A stretch of DNA of 64,000 nt from positions 897,501-961,500 of the forward strand of contig NC_012863.1 in NCBI RefSeq assembly GCF_000026945.1. Reading direction: 5' to 3'. The DNA comes from Candida dubliniensis CD36. Lineage: Eukaryota; Ascomycota; Pichiomycetes; Serinales; Debaryomycetaceae. Shown here piece after piece: positions 18,911 to 31,315 of this stretch. Positions within the stretch are counted from its first letter, which is position 1. The number at the start of each line of letters is the position of its first letter. A program made the translations under genes and the position numbers. Below the pieces are notes generated by a model, which did no database searches, was not told where the DNA came from, and worked only from the letters and a program-made list of their open reading frames with translations.

Positions 18911-21900
18911 AATATTTTATGGATGTATGTATATATATATATATGTATATGTATATGTGTGTGTGATTTATAATGTAATGTGATATATTGGATTATTAAT
19001 AATGATAAATAAGTGAAACTGAATAAGTACTATTATTGAAACGTATTTATATATATATCTGTAAGAATATATGAGAGTAAAACCAAAAGATATTGGAATA
19101 AAGCAAAAAAGGAAAAAACAAACCAAAAAAAAAATAAACATAATTCTACAGAATCTAGACTTTTGATCATGTATTTATATAGACAGAATATAAAAACCAA
19201 ATTAAAAAAAAAAAAAAAACGCTCTCTTTGTTAAAAATTCTAAAGTAAAATTGGCTTTATCAATAAATTTACATGCAAATGATATATTGCAAATTTGCAA
19301 TTACTACTACTACAAAAAAAAAGAGAGGACAATACCAGTCAAGTAAGTAAACGTAACACTAAAATAATTCACCCTCCGGTGTGTATAAGCGCGGAATAAA
19401 ATTCTACCGCTTTTAGTACCAACATCCTGTACATTAATCATGTCTGTAAACTGCCCACTAATAAAGTCTATTTATTCAAACCTACATGAACTTAAAAAAA
19501 AAAGACTAGAGTCAACATTACATTTGGTTGAAAAACAATCAAATTTAACACAAAGTTACACAACAGTGCGATTGGGTTTGGGGGATGAGAATGAGGAGGA
19601 GGAGGAAAAGTACACAAAAGTTATAAAATGTCGATTTTGCTACTCCTTTATTTTTTTTTTCATCATCCCCCCCCCCAAATAATTTGGGACTTTTTTAAAA
19701 CTAAAACGTTTTAGTAATGTTGTCTTAAATTGTTGAGTAAAAAATGGCAAACGATAACGGAAAGGATAATGGAGGGGATAAGGAGGGGGGGGGCTCAAAT
19801 TCAAGTTATAGACCAACAGTAAGCTAATCAAGGATATATATTGACAAATATTTGTGTCTGTATCTTCTTTTGTCTGTCTTGTTTTATTTATAACAAACTT
19901 TAAATACAATTTCAATTTCTGAAAATAGGATATTACATCTTTCAACCAAAGTATATATTAATTGAAAAAACCTTACAAGTTTACGATGGAGTTGTATGAA
20001 CGTCAATTGTTAGAAAAAAAAAAAAAAAAAAAAAAAAAAAAGAAATTTTCTTTCGTGTCTTTGTTCTCCCATCCGGAAATGGTGGGGTAAAAAAGTGGGG
20101 CGAACGGAAGTAAAAAAATTTTTTTTTTTTTTTGTTTTTTTTCTTGGATGGCATTGATATCCCGAATTTAGAGCAAACTTTATATGGAGAAATCCTTTAA
20201 GACCAAGAAAAAATAATATAAACGATGTTTTTCCACGGAATTGGGTATTTAGATTCCTCTTATCGTATTTTTTTAAAAAAAAAATACCTCAGATACAAAT
20301 ATTCTTGGGGTAGGTAGGTAGGTAGTTAGTAGATACAAGTAACTAGACTTTTTCCTGTCCTGTCCTGTCCTGTCCTGTCCTGTCAAAGTTTATTTGGAAA
20401 AGCTATTTTCTTAATTTTAAACTCTTCGTGTAGAGACCACTACCATTAGATTTTAATATTTTAATAAGAACTTAGAGGATCAATATTTTTAGTGAGACTA
20501 GTAGATCTTCTCTTCTCTTCTCTTCTCTTCACTGTAATATTAATTTCATTGTTGAAATCCAATTGAACATGCATAATGGGTATATTATCTACTACCCCAC
20601 ACAAATGAATGAAAACAATAATGTATGAATAAATTAAGTCTACTGCTACTACTACTAGTACTACTAGCCTCCTCCATTCAATGTACATCATCTAATTTCA
20701 CACAAATGAATGTAATCATTATCATTGGTGACCCGGAGTTACAAAACTGAATTTAGCAACTTCTATTCATACGTAATAAAAAGTGGATAATGGGTTCCCC
20801 CTCCCCCAAAAGAACAGCAATTAGAAATTGTTCATCTTAGATTTTATCACACAATGCAAATAAATAGCAAACAAATAACAAACCTTGAAATAAAACCATT
20901 AGATTTATCTCACGGAACAAAGGAAAACAGAGAAAAGCATGTTACACACACCAATCATTTGTAGAAAAGAACAAAGAACAACAACGACGTTTTCAAACGT
21001 CAGCTTAAAAAACAGAGTCAAACAAAAAAAAAAAAAAAAGAAAAGCAAAAATTAATCTGACCACTTTTTAGTTTAGTTTAGTTTTGTCTTATTTTATTTT
21101 ATTTTGTGGTTTCGATTCTCTTATTGTTTTCATCATTCCCATTAGTTTCATTGCTTCGGAGTTTTGGAAATATGGAACTAGTTATTAGTTACTTAGTTAA
21201 TATTCACTAAACCTTACACAAACCCAATTGTCGTGTATGGAAGTTTTACATGTCTAATAATATAGTAGTAAGTAAGCAAGCTAATTAATCGTTCTGTAAC
21301 GATCCATTGGATGAAATATTGTTGTTATCTTGTACAGTTATGAACTACAAAAAAAAAGGTATCAGTAACTTATCTACGGCGTTTTTCTTTTGGGTTTTGT
21401 TTTGTATTGTTTTGGTTGTCCAAAAAGGGCTTAGTAGTAGTTATAGGAAATGAGATTTGGACCTTAAAGGTGGGGATAAGAAATAAGCCGTGTTATTCAT
21501 TTCCATCATTGTTAGTATCTCCATAAAATTTTTTTTTTTTTTTTTTGAATGGAATAGAACTATAAATCCTATTTAAAACATAAAAACACCTATTCATTCT
21601 AGCAGATATAGTTTCAACAAAATCCAATTTCGTACACAAAGTCAATGGTTATGATTACAATGATAGTAGCAGTGGTGGTGGTGGATGTGGTGGTGGTGGC
21701 TGATTAAAGATCTGCAATAATTAACGAAACTAATCAGGTTTTCTGGGGTAAGACATATATATGGGGAAAGGGAGGAGTGGGGATATACGGTTTGGAACTA
21801 TAACATTTTATCTCCAATGAAAACTAATCCTAATTCATCCGTATTTCATAGTTGATTTCCAATTGAATTTTACTCAACAATTTATCGTAATTGGGAAAAA

Positions 21901-22312
21901 AAAAAAAATAAAAAAAAAAAAAAAAAAAAAAACAAGATAAAGCTTGGTTTTTTCTATTTTTCAACATTTAGGTAGTACTCAAGTATGTGTTCTTCTTTTT
22001 CTTCTTCTTTTTCTTCTTCTTCTTCTTCCCAGCTATATAATTCAAAACTTAAATATTTACTCCACTAATCTTCTCTGATATTATTATTTCTCTTTTTGTA
22101 TTGACTGTGCATTTCTTTACATCAAATATTGGGAGGGGGGGGGAAGGGACATTTGAAAATCACTCGATTTTTTTTTTTTTGCAATCCCCCCCACCCTCCT
22201 CCTCCTCCTCCTGCAAAATAATAACAAAAGAATGATGAAATATTCAATTATCCTAGAAAAGTCTTTTTTTTTGGTTTAGATACTTTCAAAGTTTGAATTA
22301 ATATGTAATAGT
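18911..22312. promoter_or_regulatory. 3.4-kb divergent region upstream of JEN2
   Basis: No convincing gene. It contains many simple repeats: a 28-A run at about 20014-20041, (TCCTG)6 at 20353-20384, (CTTCT)n at 20507-20530, a TTC run near 21990-22028 and C/G runs at 19668 and 22134. A GC-richer patch at 19372-19410 contains CCGG-N11-GCGG, a spacing that could suit a zinc-cluster regulator, 465 bp before JEN2. Everything here is upstream of JEN2 on one side and of the small poly-Q frame on the other. Confidence 0.45.
20353..20384. repeat. (TCCTG)n microsatellite
   Basis: Six and a half tandem copies of a GC-containing pentamer in the JEN2 upstream region. Confidence 0.9.
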
Positions 22313-22367
22313 ATGGGAATATTTATTAATAAGCTTTTAGGAGTATTTAAATCATCATCAAATAATC

Positions 22368-22401
<34 letters not shown>

Positions 22402-22765
22402 GCAACAGAGTTTAGTAGAAACCAACAACGCTAAGATCATTCATAAATGTCCGAAAATAACTTTAGGTACTACAAATGATAATGATAATAATAATAATAA
22501 CAATAACAATCAAGATACAAATTCAATTACTCATATGAATGAAAGTCAACTCCAACTGGTTGAATTGTGGCAATTTCCTCAATATCAACCCGTATCAGAT
22601 CATTCATATAAGAGAAGTAGTGACAATAGAAGAAGATCATCAAATGATTCAATGATGACAATGAGTACTATCATATCAAGAAGAAGATCAATTGAATTGG
22701 TGGCTCAAGAATTGGAAATTGAAAATATAAAAAATTCCCTACCTGAAGGGTTTAAAGTTGATTGA
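22313..22765 (+). CDS. Small poly-Q/poly-N protein of unknown function
   Basis: A 150-residue frame starting MGIFINKLLGVFKSSS. It has an amphipathic N-terminus, a poly-Gln tract (about 19-35, mostly CAA), an Asn-rich tract (about 56-68), an ordered-looking middle (QLQLVELWQFPQYQP) and a Ser/Arg-rich C-terminal third with RRRSSND and SRRRSIE, which are good basophilic-kinase sites (RRxS). Gly2 could allow N-myristoylation, but residue 6 (Asn) is not favourable. No family recognised. The phospho-site-like and non-repeat segments argue that it is a real gene. Confidence 0.5.
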
Positions 22766-23061
22766 TTTATTAAGAGGGAGGGTAAGAAAGCAGAGAAAGG
22801 ATATTTATATTATAAACGACTATTATATAAATAAATATATTGTTCACAAAACTAACAAAGAAAAGGAAAAACATAGTAAAGTTGGTTTATATAAATGTAC
22901 AAAATTCAAATCAATAATTGCAAAACAATGATGGTATTACCAACATATAATATCAAATAGAAACACATATAAATATTCACACACACCACACACACACACA
23001 CACACATATACTTTGGCAAATATTCAAAAATTTGTAGAAGTTTTTTTTTTTTGTTTTTTTT

Positions 23062-23753
23062 TTACCCTCTTCTTTGTCTATATCTTAATATTCTTTTAAA
23101 TAAATCATCAACATCTAAATCAAGTTCAGCAATAAATTCTTGTAAAATTGATTTATCTCGAATATATTTATCACAATCATTAGCAATAACATAAATATCA
23201 ACATTACATTCTTTACTCATTCTTTCAACAAATTCAACCACCAATTTTCTTTCTAAAAAAGTATTATGATCAATTGAATCTCTAATCCAATTTTCCCCCC
23301 ATTTTTCTAATCTACTAGATATACTTGGTTCAATTTTATACCATTCTTCTAAAATATCATAAACAGTATAAATTTTATTATTTAAATCAATGATTGGTAT
23401 ACCATTATTATTCATTTGTGGAGGTGGAGGTGGTGGTGGTGATGGTCCATTTAATTGTAATTCAAATTCATCTAATGAAAAATTAATAGTATCAGATAAT
23501 TTTGAAACAAATGCTGGATCTATTGATATATCACGATTTAATGATTCTTGAATATCTTTTCTCATTTTGGAAAATGATTTACGAATGGCTTCAATATTTT
23601 TTTTCGTCACTTTTTTAGTATAAATTGGAGTATTACCATTTGATTTGTTATTATTAGAAGTTGTTGATGAAGAAACCAATGAATTTTTTGGTGGTGGTGG
23701 TGGTAGCAGTGCATGTTGTGATGATGATTTTTGAGATTTTTGAGATTTTTGAG

Positions 23754-23789
<36 letters not shown>

Positions 23790-25079
23790 GGGGCAGTGGT
23801 GGTACATATCGTGATTGCATATTTATCATTTTTAATGCATTACTATCTGACAGACTAGTATCACCCACATCTGTGCCTGAAGTTGACAGTTGAAGATTTA
23901 ATTTCAGTTTAAGACTTTTTCTACCTCTCTTGTTTGAGGAATTTCGGGTTAATGGTGTCAAATTCTCCTTTTGTTGCAACTGCGGCGGTGACAGCAACTG
24001 TGACTGCTCTAACACATTTTTGTTTGATGAGTTAATTGTAGAAGTTTTCTGTCTTGAATCTAAATTCTCAATCAGTGGTAACACAGGTCCTGAGCCTGAT
24101 CCTGGGCCTGATCCTGGTATTGGCACTTGTACTGGTACTGGTATTGGTCCTGATACTGGTCCTGGTACTGGTATTGGTCCTGATACTGGTCCTGATACTG
24201 GTACTGCATTTGACTGATTGAAAGGGCTAATTTTTCCTTCTGATGAACCATTAGCAGGAGGAGGAGGAGGTGGAGGAGGAGGATCTTGTCCCATTTCTTT
24301 ATATACCAAATATTCTAAAGCCAAATGTCGATTTGGTATATCTTTATTAGGTAAATGATAAACTAAAAAATTTATTTCTTGTAATTTTGAAAAAGCTGGA
24401 TCCATTTTTCTTAATCTAATAACTGGTTTATTTGATGAACTCATTATAAATTGTTCTTGATAAAATTCTTTCATTAATTCTCCTGTAACAAAAAAATTAT
24501 TCAATTTTTTTTTACAACAAAATCTTATATAATGTTTAAAAGTAGTTATATAACGTTTTCTAGTTTCAAATCCAAGATTTAAAAGTCTTGATCTTGCTTC
24601 TGAATTAGTTAATACTTCATCATCAAATTTTTTAAACATTTTAATAACTTCTTCAGTATCTTGAGACATAATTCTTTTATTAATTTTGATATTATCTCGA
24701 TCAACTCTATATCTTCTTTTGGTTTTTTTATCACCATTTTCTGTTCCTGATCCATCGTCTAACATTAATGGAATATCTCGCAGATCAATCTTTTGTGATA
24801 TAATTGAAGTTATGGGAATACGACCATTGCTATTTCCAGATGATGGTCCTCTTCTTGTTGATCTTGTTGTTGATGGAGTAGATGCCTTTGTGGTTGTAGA
24901 TGTAGATGTAGATGTAGATGTAGTTGTGGTATTGTTTTTTTTGGAAGAAGTTCTCTGAATATTGTTGGTCATAGGAGCTGTCCAATTAGTAGATAATGGA
25001 TTTGCCGCAGACATATATTGCATTGATGCTGATGAAGTACTGGAAATTGCTGGAGTAGGGAGAACTGGTCGTTGAGGAG

Positions 25080-25115
<36 letters not shown>

Positions 25116-25803
25116 GCAACAGCACTGTAGTTGGGATTGATTGTGGATGTGGATGTGCTGTAGGTAACGTGGCATTAGAATTTGAGTGATTTTGTAAAAG
25201 GGGTGGGTGTAGTGGTGCATCGTCAGTCAATAAATGATTTATTTTATGTTTGTTTGGAATGATATTGGTTGTAGATGTTAACACATTATTTGTTGTAGTT
25301 TGTGTTTTAGATGGACTGACTAAATTATGTTGTAGAGATGTCCTTTTTATGACGGTTGGAGATGAATTATCAGGATTCTTTCTTTTTCGACCCCTTCTCT
25401 CAATTTTTTTAACAGGATCAAACGATGACGATGACGAGGAGGAGGAGGATGACGAGGAGGATGATGATGACGAAGAAGAAGATGCCGAGGAATCTGAAGC
25501 TGTTGAATTAGTAATATTAGAATTTTTCCTCTTTCGACCTCTAGTCTCTTTCTTCTTTGTTGGTGTTGGTGATGGTGGTATTGGCTTTACCATCATTGGG
25601 GATATTTCTTGAATCCCTTCTTCTTCTTCTTGTTCTTCTTGTTCTTGTTCTTGTTCTTCTTGTTCTTCACTTTCTTGAGATGCTCGTGCAATTGCCGCTC
25701 GTTGTTCTTCAATAGGGATAACTTCTTGTAATTCTTTCCCATTATCACTTAATTCCACATCTATGAATTTTCCAGATGATCTTCTAGTGGCTACCATAGT
25801 CAA
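23062..25803 (-). CDS. GCR1_C-domain DNA-binding regulator with recombinase-like central segment
   Basis: A 913-residue nuclear-type protein. The C-terminus (about 811-905) has the Gcr1_C pattern: hydrophobic start (IYTVYDILEEWY), then a W-x-x-x-W segment (KWGENWIRDS), ERKLVVEFVERM and a helical end. This is the DNA-binding domain of yeast Gcr1, Msn1 and Hot1. A second ordered segment lies at about 375-500 (TRKRYITTFKHYIRFCCKKK, then VTGELMKEFYQEQ). Its spacing recalls the SAM-like core-binding domain of tyrosine recombinases. The rest is low complexity: Glu-rich (about 40-65), poly-Ser, poly-Thr (25079-25115), Pro/Gly repeats (24060-24200) and poly-Gln (23756-23789), with two AT-hook-like GRKRK sites near 94 and 138. 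It is probably a transcription factor; targets are unknown. Confidence 0.75.
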
Positions 25804-25839
25804 TATTTCATAAATGTATAGGTATTCGATTAGACAAAG

Positions 25840-25870
<31 letters not shown>

Positions 25871-26123
25871 ATTTAGTAAGGGGTGGTGGTAGGTGTAGGG
25901 GTAGAAGGGGGGAGGAAACAAAAAAAAAAGTAAAGTAAAGTAAAGTAAAGTAAAACACCAAAAACCAAAATAGTGTTAAGTATGAAAGAATTAGGGTAAA
26001 AAAAAAGAAAAAGGGGGGGGGGGTTGGGAGTTTATTGAATGATGATTATTTCAAGTTGATAATGTTTTGTTTGAAGGAAGGGATGTAAAATGAAAAATGA
26101 AAAATGAAAAAATGAAAAAGAAA

Positions 26124-26159
26124 GGGGGAAGGGGGGGAGGAGGAGGAGGGGGGGGGAGG
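26124..26159 (+). repeat. G-tract cluster (possible G-quadruplex)
   Basis: G5, G7, three GGA units and G9 within 36 bp on the + strand, about 320 bp upstream of the GCR1_C gene start. Confidence 0.6.
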
Positions 26160-27384
26160 TAGTGAGTGAAAGAGTGAAAGAGTGAAAGAGAAAGAAAATG
26201 GTAAGATATAAATTTAAAACAGAGAGAGAGAGAGAGGGAAAAAATTTAACCTTGCATATTTATATATTTATATATATTATATTATATATTTATATAATGT
26301 ATATAATGTATATAATGTATTTAAAGGGAGCACAGAATTAACAAAATACAAAAAAAAAACAACAACAACAACAACTCATAAAACCTACCACGACATTTTC
26401 ACTTTATATATATATATATCTATATATATATCTTTTATAAACACCATACTATTATTATAGTTCAAATTCAAGTTTTGTAATTAAATAAATGATATCCAAA
26501 GTAAACGGCCCTTTTCTTTTTTGAGTTGTTGTTTAAGTTTTCCTTTCCAATTGAGGTGAAAGTATTGATATAAAGGGAATATATGGTGGGGAGGGTTGGG
26601 GGGTTATTTAAACAAAATAGTGGGTTGTGAAAAGTTGTGATGTGTATTTTATATTGTTAATTGAGAGTGAAACTAGAAACTAATCTGTTTAAGAAGAAAA
26701 AGATGAAAGTTCTAGTTGTAGTAAGTAAGTAAGTAAGTTAGTAAGTAAGTAATAATGATGGGAACAAAAAAAATTTGAACCTGAAATTAAAGTTTGGAAT
26801 ATCTATATTTGTTGTTGTTTTTGTTGTTGCTGTTGTTGTTATCATGACAACAACAGGAAGAACAATTTATTGGTGGTATTATTTGTTCGATTAACACATA
26901 TGAAAGTTTTGATGGGTTTTCAAAGGCTATTTAATATATTTAATAATTTATCTATATATTAATTGTAGTCAGTATATAGTGTAATGTTTAGCTGTTATTT
27001 ATTGATTCATTCATTTCCAAGACCCAGACCCTTTAGAAAGATATAATCTCCAAAACAATATTATTACAGAATAAATTTTCTTATTTTCCCATTGACAAAT
27101 AAAATACAGATTTATAAGTTAGAAATATCAAGATTTATAAATTAATTGATACCTAAAAAAAAATAAAAAAAAAAAAAAACTACAAAGGGAATGATTCAAA
27201 GAAACTTGACGATATAGGTGGCTGTTTATAGACCCTCAAAACTGGATATTTGGTGGAACCCATTCATGTTGGTTATAATCCTCCAACAACAATAACAAAA
27301 AAATTAATGGATGATGGATGATTAACTAACAATAAAGAATAATTGTTTTCCAAAAAAAGCTTTCTCTTTTATACTGGTTAAGAC

Positions 27385-27416
<32 letters not shown>

Positions 27417-27936
27417 TTGAATATAAGAATCTTATTTGTGTGTTTTTGGTGATACTAAATTACATCTCTTCTTTATCTTTTTTTTTTTTAAGGGGGTGAA
27501 AGGGAGTTGAGAAAAATGTCGCAGGCTTTTTAATTTTTTTTTTGTTTTTTTGAATGTCGGCCATTGTTTTTGACATGTTTTATGTTTGTGTAATTTAAAT
27601 TTAAATTTTAAATTTTAAATTTTAAATTTTAAGGACGCAAATGATGATTGAGATGGGAAGGGTAGAGAGAGGGTAAAGGTTTTTGTCTTGAAATGGGTTT
27701 TGTCTATTTTAGGGGAGAAATCTTACTATAATTGTTTGTTGAATGAATAGTACTACTACTACTACTACTATTACTACTACTTACTGAATAAATGATATTT
27801 TATATCTTGATATTCTGAAATTTTAAAATGCAAAAGGAGTTTTGTTACTTTCATATGTATAATACAATACTATGCATTATATTAAATTTATTTTCTCCTT
27901 CATGCATCTCACATAATTCTGAGGTTGCAGTTGATT

Positions 27937-27968
<32 letters not shown>

Positions 27969-27976
27969 ACTCTGAT

Positions 27977-28014
27977 CCCCCCCCCCCTCCCCACTCCCCC
28001 CCACTCCCCCCCCC
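27977..28014 (-). repeat. C11-C4-C7-C9 tract cluster (canonical G-quadruplex pattern on the - strand)
   Basis: Four C-runs of 11, 4, 7 and 9 are separated by T, ACT and ACT. On the minus strand this is G9-AGT-G7-AGT-G4-A-G11, which satisfies the usual four-tract short-loop pattern. It directly follows a (CAT)n run. Confidence 0.75.
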
Positions 28015-29020
28015 ACTCCTTCCGTACTTCATGCATGTCATGATGTGACATTTATGTAATTAACTAAATAGTACATGAGAATGTTAATTAGAATAAAGAT
28101 GATGAAATTGGGAGCACCTATATTCTCCAAATCAAATCAAATCAAAAAAAGAACCCAATGTTAATAAGAATACTGAACTAGCTTTGTTTTTTTTTTTGTT
28201 TTTTGCTTTTTTTTTTTTGTTTTTTTTCTTGTTTTGAATGAATTCTTCAAATCCATCGTCAAACTTGTATTTACAATTTATTTATTTATTAACCAATGTA
28301 TTATTATTATTATTATTATTATTATTGCTTTGAAATGAATAATATAATATAAATAGATGACACATAAATGTCAAGCATTCTGATTAGAAACTTGAAAACT
28401 TTCCAATCCTCCTCCTTCCCCCCCCCCCCTCCTAGCCCCCGCTAGCCCCCCAAAGAAAAAAAAAACAATTATTCCTCAAATAACTTTTTCTATACAGCTA
28501 GTTAGCTAGTTAGTTAGTTACTAAACCATAATAATAATAATAATTCATTTTTCAAGAATTTTCAAGAATTAAATTATTTCTTGAAATATGTCGTAGTATG
28601 AGTTATATATATATATATACTTCTTAAAATTACCTTTACTTTAATTTGCTTATACAAGGATATTCTCATATGGTTGGTTAATTGGCAAGAACCACTTATA
28701 GGACTAGTTATAGTTGAATCATCATTCTAGTTTTATTTGAAAATTGTAGCTGCAAATGGAAAGGACGATGAGAGAGTGGATGGATGGAAGAGTACCTGGT
28801 GAAATTTCTAAATACCCTTCCTTTCTTTTCTTTTCATTTCATTTCTTTTCTTTTCTTTTCTTTTCCTTTCCTTTCTGGTCCAGGTCTAGGTCTAGGTCTA
28901 GTCAATCTTTCACTTTTTTTTTTTTTTTTTTGGTTTTGGTTTTTTGCATAAATTCCTGGTGGAATGTGTGTACGATGCCGCCCAATAAATTTATTTACAT
29001 CCACCCATCCATCCATCCAT

Positions 29021-29021
<1 letters not shown>

Positions 29022-29059
<38 letters not shown>
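29022..29059. repeat. (ACT)n microsatellite preceded by (CATC)n
   Basis: About 12 ACT copies after a short CATC run. Most likely non-coding. Confidence 0.85.
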
Positions 29060-29416
29060 TTGATAAGTGATAAGTTTCTCCTCCTCTTCTTCCTTATAGA
29101 TATTTTAAATTGATTATAATAGGATTTAATTTACATTTTTTATCAATTGCCTTACACAAAACAAGAAACAAGAACCATTAATCTTGGCTTATTATATAGT
29201 ATTTGAAATTATATCAACACTACAAATTTTCGTTAAGAACCCACCCCCCAACATACCCCCCTCGAGCTACCAGTTGTAAATTGATATTAATTCAATATTT
29301 AATGGGTTATGATAATTTGTAGAAGTTTCTTTCTATTCTTTCTTTGCATTTTTCTCTTCTTGGAGGGGAAGGCTACAAACCATAAATTAAATTTTAAGAG
29401 TTTACTACCAGGTAAT

Positions 29417-29450
<34 letters not shown>

Positions 29451-29861
29451 TTGTTTAAGGAAACTTGAACTTGAACTGATCTCATGTCATGTCATGTCAT
29501 ATTCCACAAATATGTTTCTTTTTTGTGTGTTTACGTGGGAAATGATTTGAAACAGCCGTTGACACATTCACATTCACATTTGTCCCCCCCCCCCCTGCCC
29601 TCCTCCCACTTCTTCAATAAGATTGTATATTGACTCCTCCTCAGATACTTGTCAATTCTAGATTTGCTCTTAAATCTTAAACTCTCCTCTCCTCCTGTTT
29701 ATCGTTTATTGTTTATTGTTTTTTTTTATTTATTTATTTATTTTTTGGGGCCAAATCTAAACAATGCCTATATATTTGTGATTTTATACCATTAATTCAA
29801 GAGATTAAAATAATAGAATTACTCTATATCTTGATCTAACTATTACTAATTTAAATATATC

Positions 29862-29898
<37 letters not shown>

Positions 29899-29944
29899 TT
29901 ATACCTTATTTTGTTTCTTTTAACTAATCATGAATATTTATATA

Positions 29945-29975
<31 letters not shown>

Positions 29976-30043
29976 TACAATTTATAAATATTAATACTTC
30001 TTAGTTATTCATTTATTAATTTGTTTATTTATTTATTTATTAA

Positions 30044-31315
30044 TTAATTTAATTTAGCTTTTTCTCGTAATAATTTCACTTCATCATTAGATTTTTGTGT
30101 ACCTTTAACCGTTATCATATTTCTTAATAATTTATTTTCCATTTCTAAATTATTTAATTGATTTTCTAAATTTATAATTAAATTTTCTAAATTTTGAATT
30201 TTATTTTCCATTTGTTTTTCTTTCAATTTTTTTTTAAATCGAAATCTAGCACTTGCAGCAGTATTTCTTCGTTTTTTATCTAATTCTGATGAAAATCCTT
30301 GAATTTGATTATTCCCACTACTACTACTACCACCACCACTACCACCACCAGTGGTTATAGATGATGGTGATACACTAGATGATGATGGAATAGGATCTAA
30401 GAATGACATTGTTGTATTGCTCAGTTGCAGTGATACCAGTGATCGATGTAAATGGTGGTTACCATTACCATTACCATTACCATTAGTAGTAGTAGTAGTA
30501 ATAATAGGAGCAATTGTAGTGTTATTATTATTATTATTATTATTTCGAAGAGGTAATTCAGTTGGTGATACTGATAATGGTGTAGTTGTAGTTGTGGTTG
30601 TGGTTGTAGCATTTGGTGATTTCCCAGAAGAAAAAGAAACTGAAGCTAAAGCTGAAGGTATTGGATTACCTAAACTAGCTTGATGTTGAGCAACTAAAGC
30701 ACTCAATAAATCAATTTGATTTTGTGATAATCCTGCATCAATTAATGATGATTTTGCTCCTGGTGGAACTGGAAATTTGGGTAAATCAGTCAAATTGGTA
30801 AATGAAGAAGATGGATTTATAAAATTAAGTTCTTCTATTGGTTGATGTGTTGTCAATGATAGATTTGTATGACCATGAGATTGTGAAGCAAGTAATGAAG
30901 AAGATAGGTGATGTGGTTGGTGTGATAATGATGGTAAATGAGATTGAAATTCTTGTTGTCTTAATATGTTATTATTATTAAGATCTTCAACGTGGTGGCT
31001 TTGGTGGTGGTTTTGGTGTTGGTGATGATGGCTATGACTAAGGCTATGACTATGACCAACTTCATGGTGGTCAAATTCTTGAATATTCCAATTACTATCA
31101 TTATTATTGTTATCGTGATTATGCTTCTTATCTTCATCGGGAAAAATAAACGAATCATCTGCAAATGCAGCTAAATCTAAACTTAATTGACCATCCATGT
31201 CAAGATTAGGTGTGGCAGTTGAACTATCAGTTGCAGTTGATGCATTCCCATTGATATAATTATCAATATACACTAATTGCTCTAATAAAGCTGCTGATGT
31301 TGGTTCGTCACTCAT
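30044..31315 (-). CDS. MET4: Met4-type bZIP regulator of sulfur amino-acid genes
   Basis: A 423-residue protein with a C-terminal bZIP. The basic region at about 345-362 (KKRRNTAASARFRFKKKLK) has the NTAASxRFR form shared by yeast Met4, Neurospora CYS3 and Aspergillus MetR. A leucine zipper with Asn-rich heptads follows (about 366-405). In this family Met4 is recruited to sulfur-metabolism promoters with Cbf1 and is controlled by SCF-Met30. The N-terminal part has an acidic hydrophobic segment (LDLAAFADDSFIFPDEDK, about 46-63), plausibly the activation region, then His/Gln-, Asn- and Thr-rich low complexity. The segment LPKFPVPPGAKSSLIDAGLSQNQIDLLSALVAQHQ (about 178-212, here split by no gap) is the best-ordered part outside the bZIP and matches the position of the conserved MetR-type region. 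Confidence 0.85.
   Translation of the reverse strand: MSDEPTSAALLEQLVYIDNYINGNASTATDSSTATPNLDMDGQLSLDLAAFADDSFIFPDEDKKHNHDNNNNDSNWNIQEFDHHEVGHSHSLSHSHHHQHQNHHQSHHVEDLNNNNILRQQEFQSHLPSLSHQPHHLSSSLLASQSHGHTNLSLTTHQPIEELNFINPSSSFTNLTDLPKFPVPPGAKSSLIDAGLSQNQIDLLSALVAQHQASLGNPIPSALASVSFSSGKSPNATTTTTTTTTPLSVSPTELPLRNNNNNNNNTTIAPIITTTTTNGNGNGNGNHHLHRSLVSLQLSNTTMSFLDPIPSSSSVSPSSITTGGGSGGGSSSSGNNQIQGFSSELDKKRRNTAASARFRFKKKLKEKQMENKIQNLENLIINLENQLNNLEMENKLLRNMITVKGTQKSNDEVKLLREKAKLN

Larger units (their letters stand above)
25804..30043 (-). promoter_or_regulatory. 4.2-kb gene-free region upstream of the GCR1_C gene
   Basis: No credible gene on either strand. It is exceptionally rich in simple repeats: A30 next to the start codon, (AAAGT)n at 25931-25953, G-tracts at 26013-26025 and 26124-26159, an (AT)n at 27384-27410, AAATTTT repeats at 27591-27633, (CAT)n at 27939-27968, C-tracts at 27977-28014, 28418-28451 and about 29584, (ATT)n near 28304, (ACT)n at 29022-29059, (AT)n at 29420-29449 and (AAT)n near 29866-29896. 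Since both flanking genes point left, it is mainly upstream DNA of the regulator gene plus the 3' spacer of MET4. Confidence 0.5.

Noticed and set aside
28756..29070. 104-codon frame in the 4.2-kb upstream region
   Set aside because: Composed of TTTTC, AGGTCT, T-run and (ACT)n microsatellites; no coding character.
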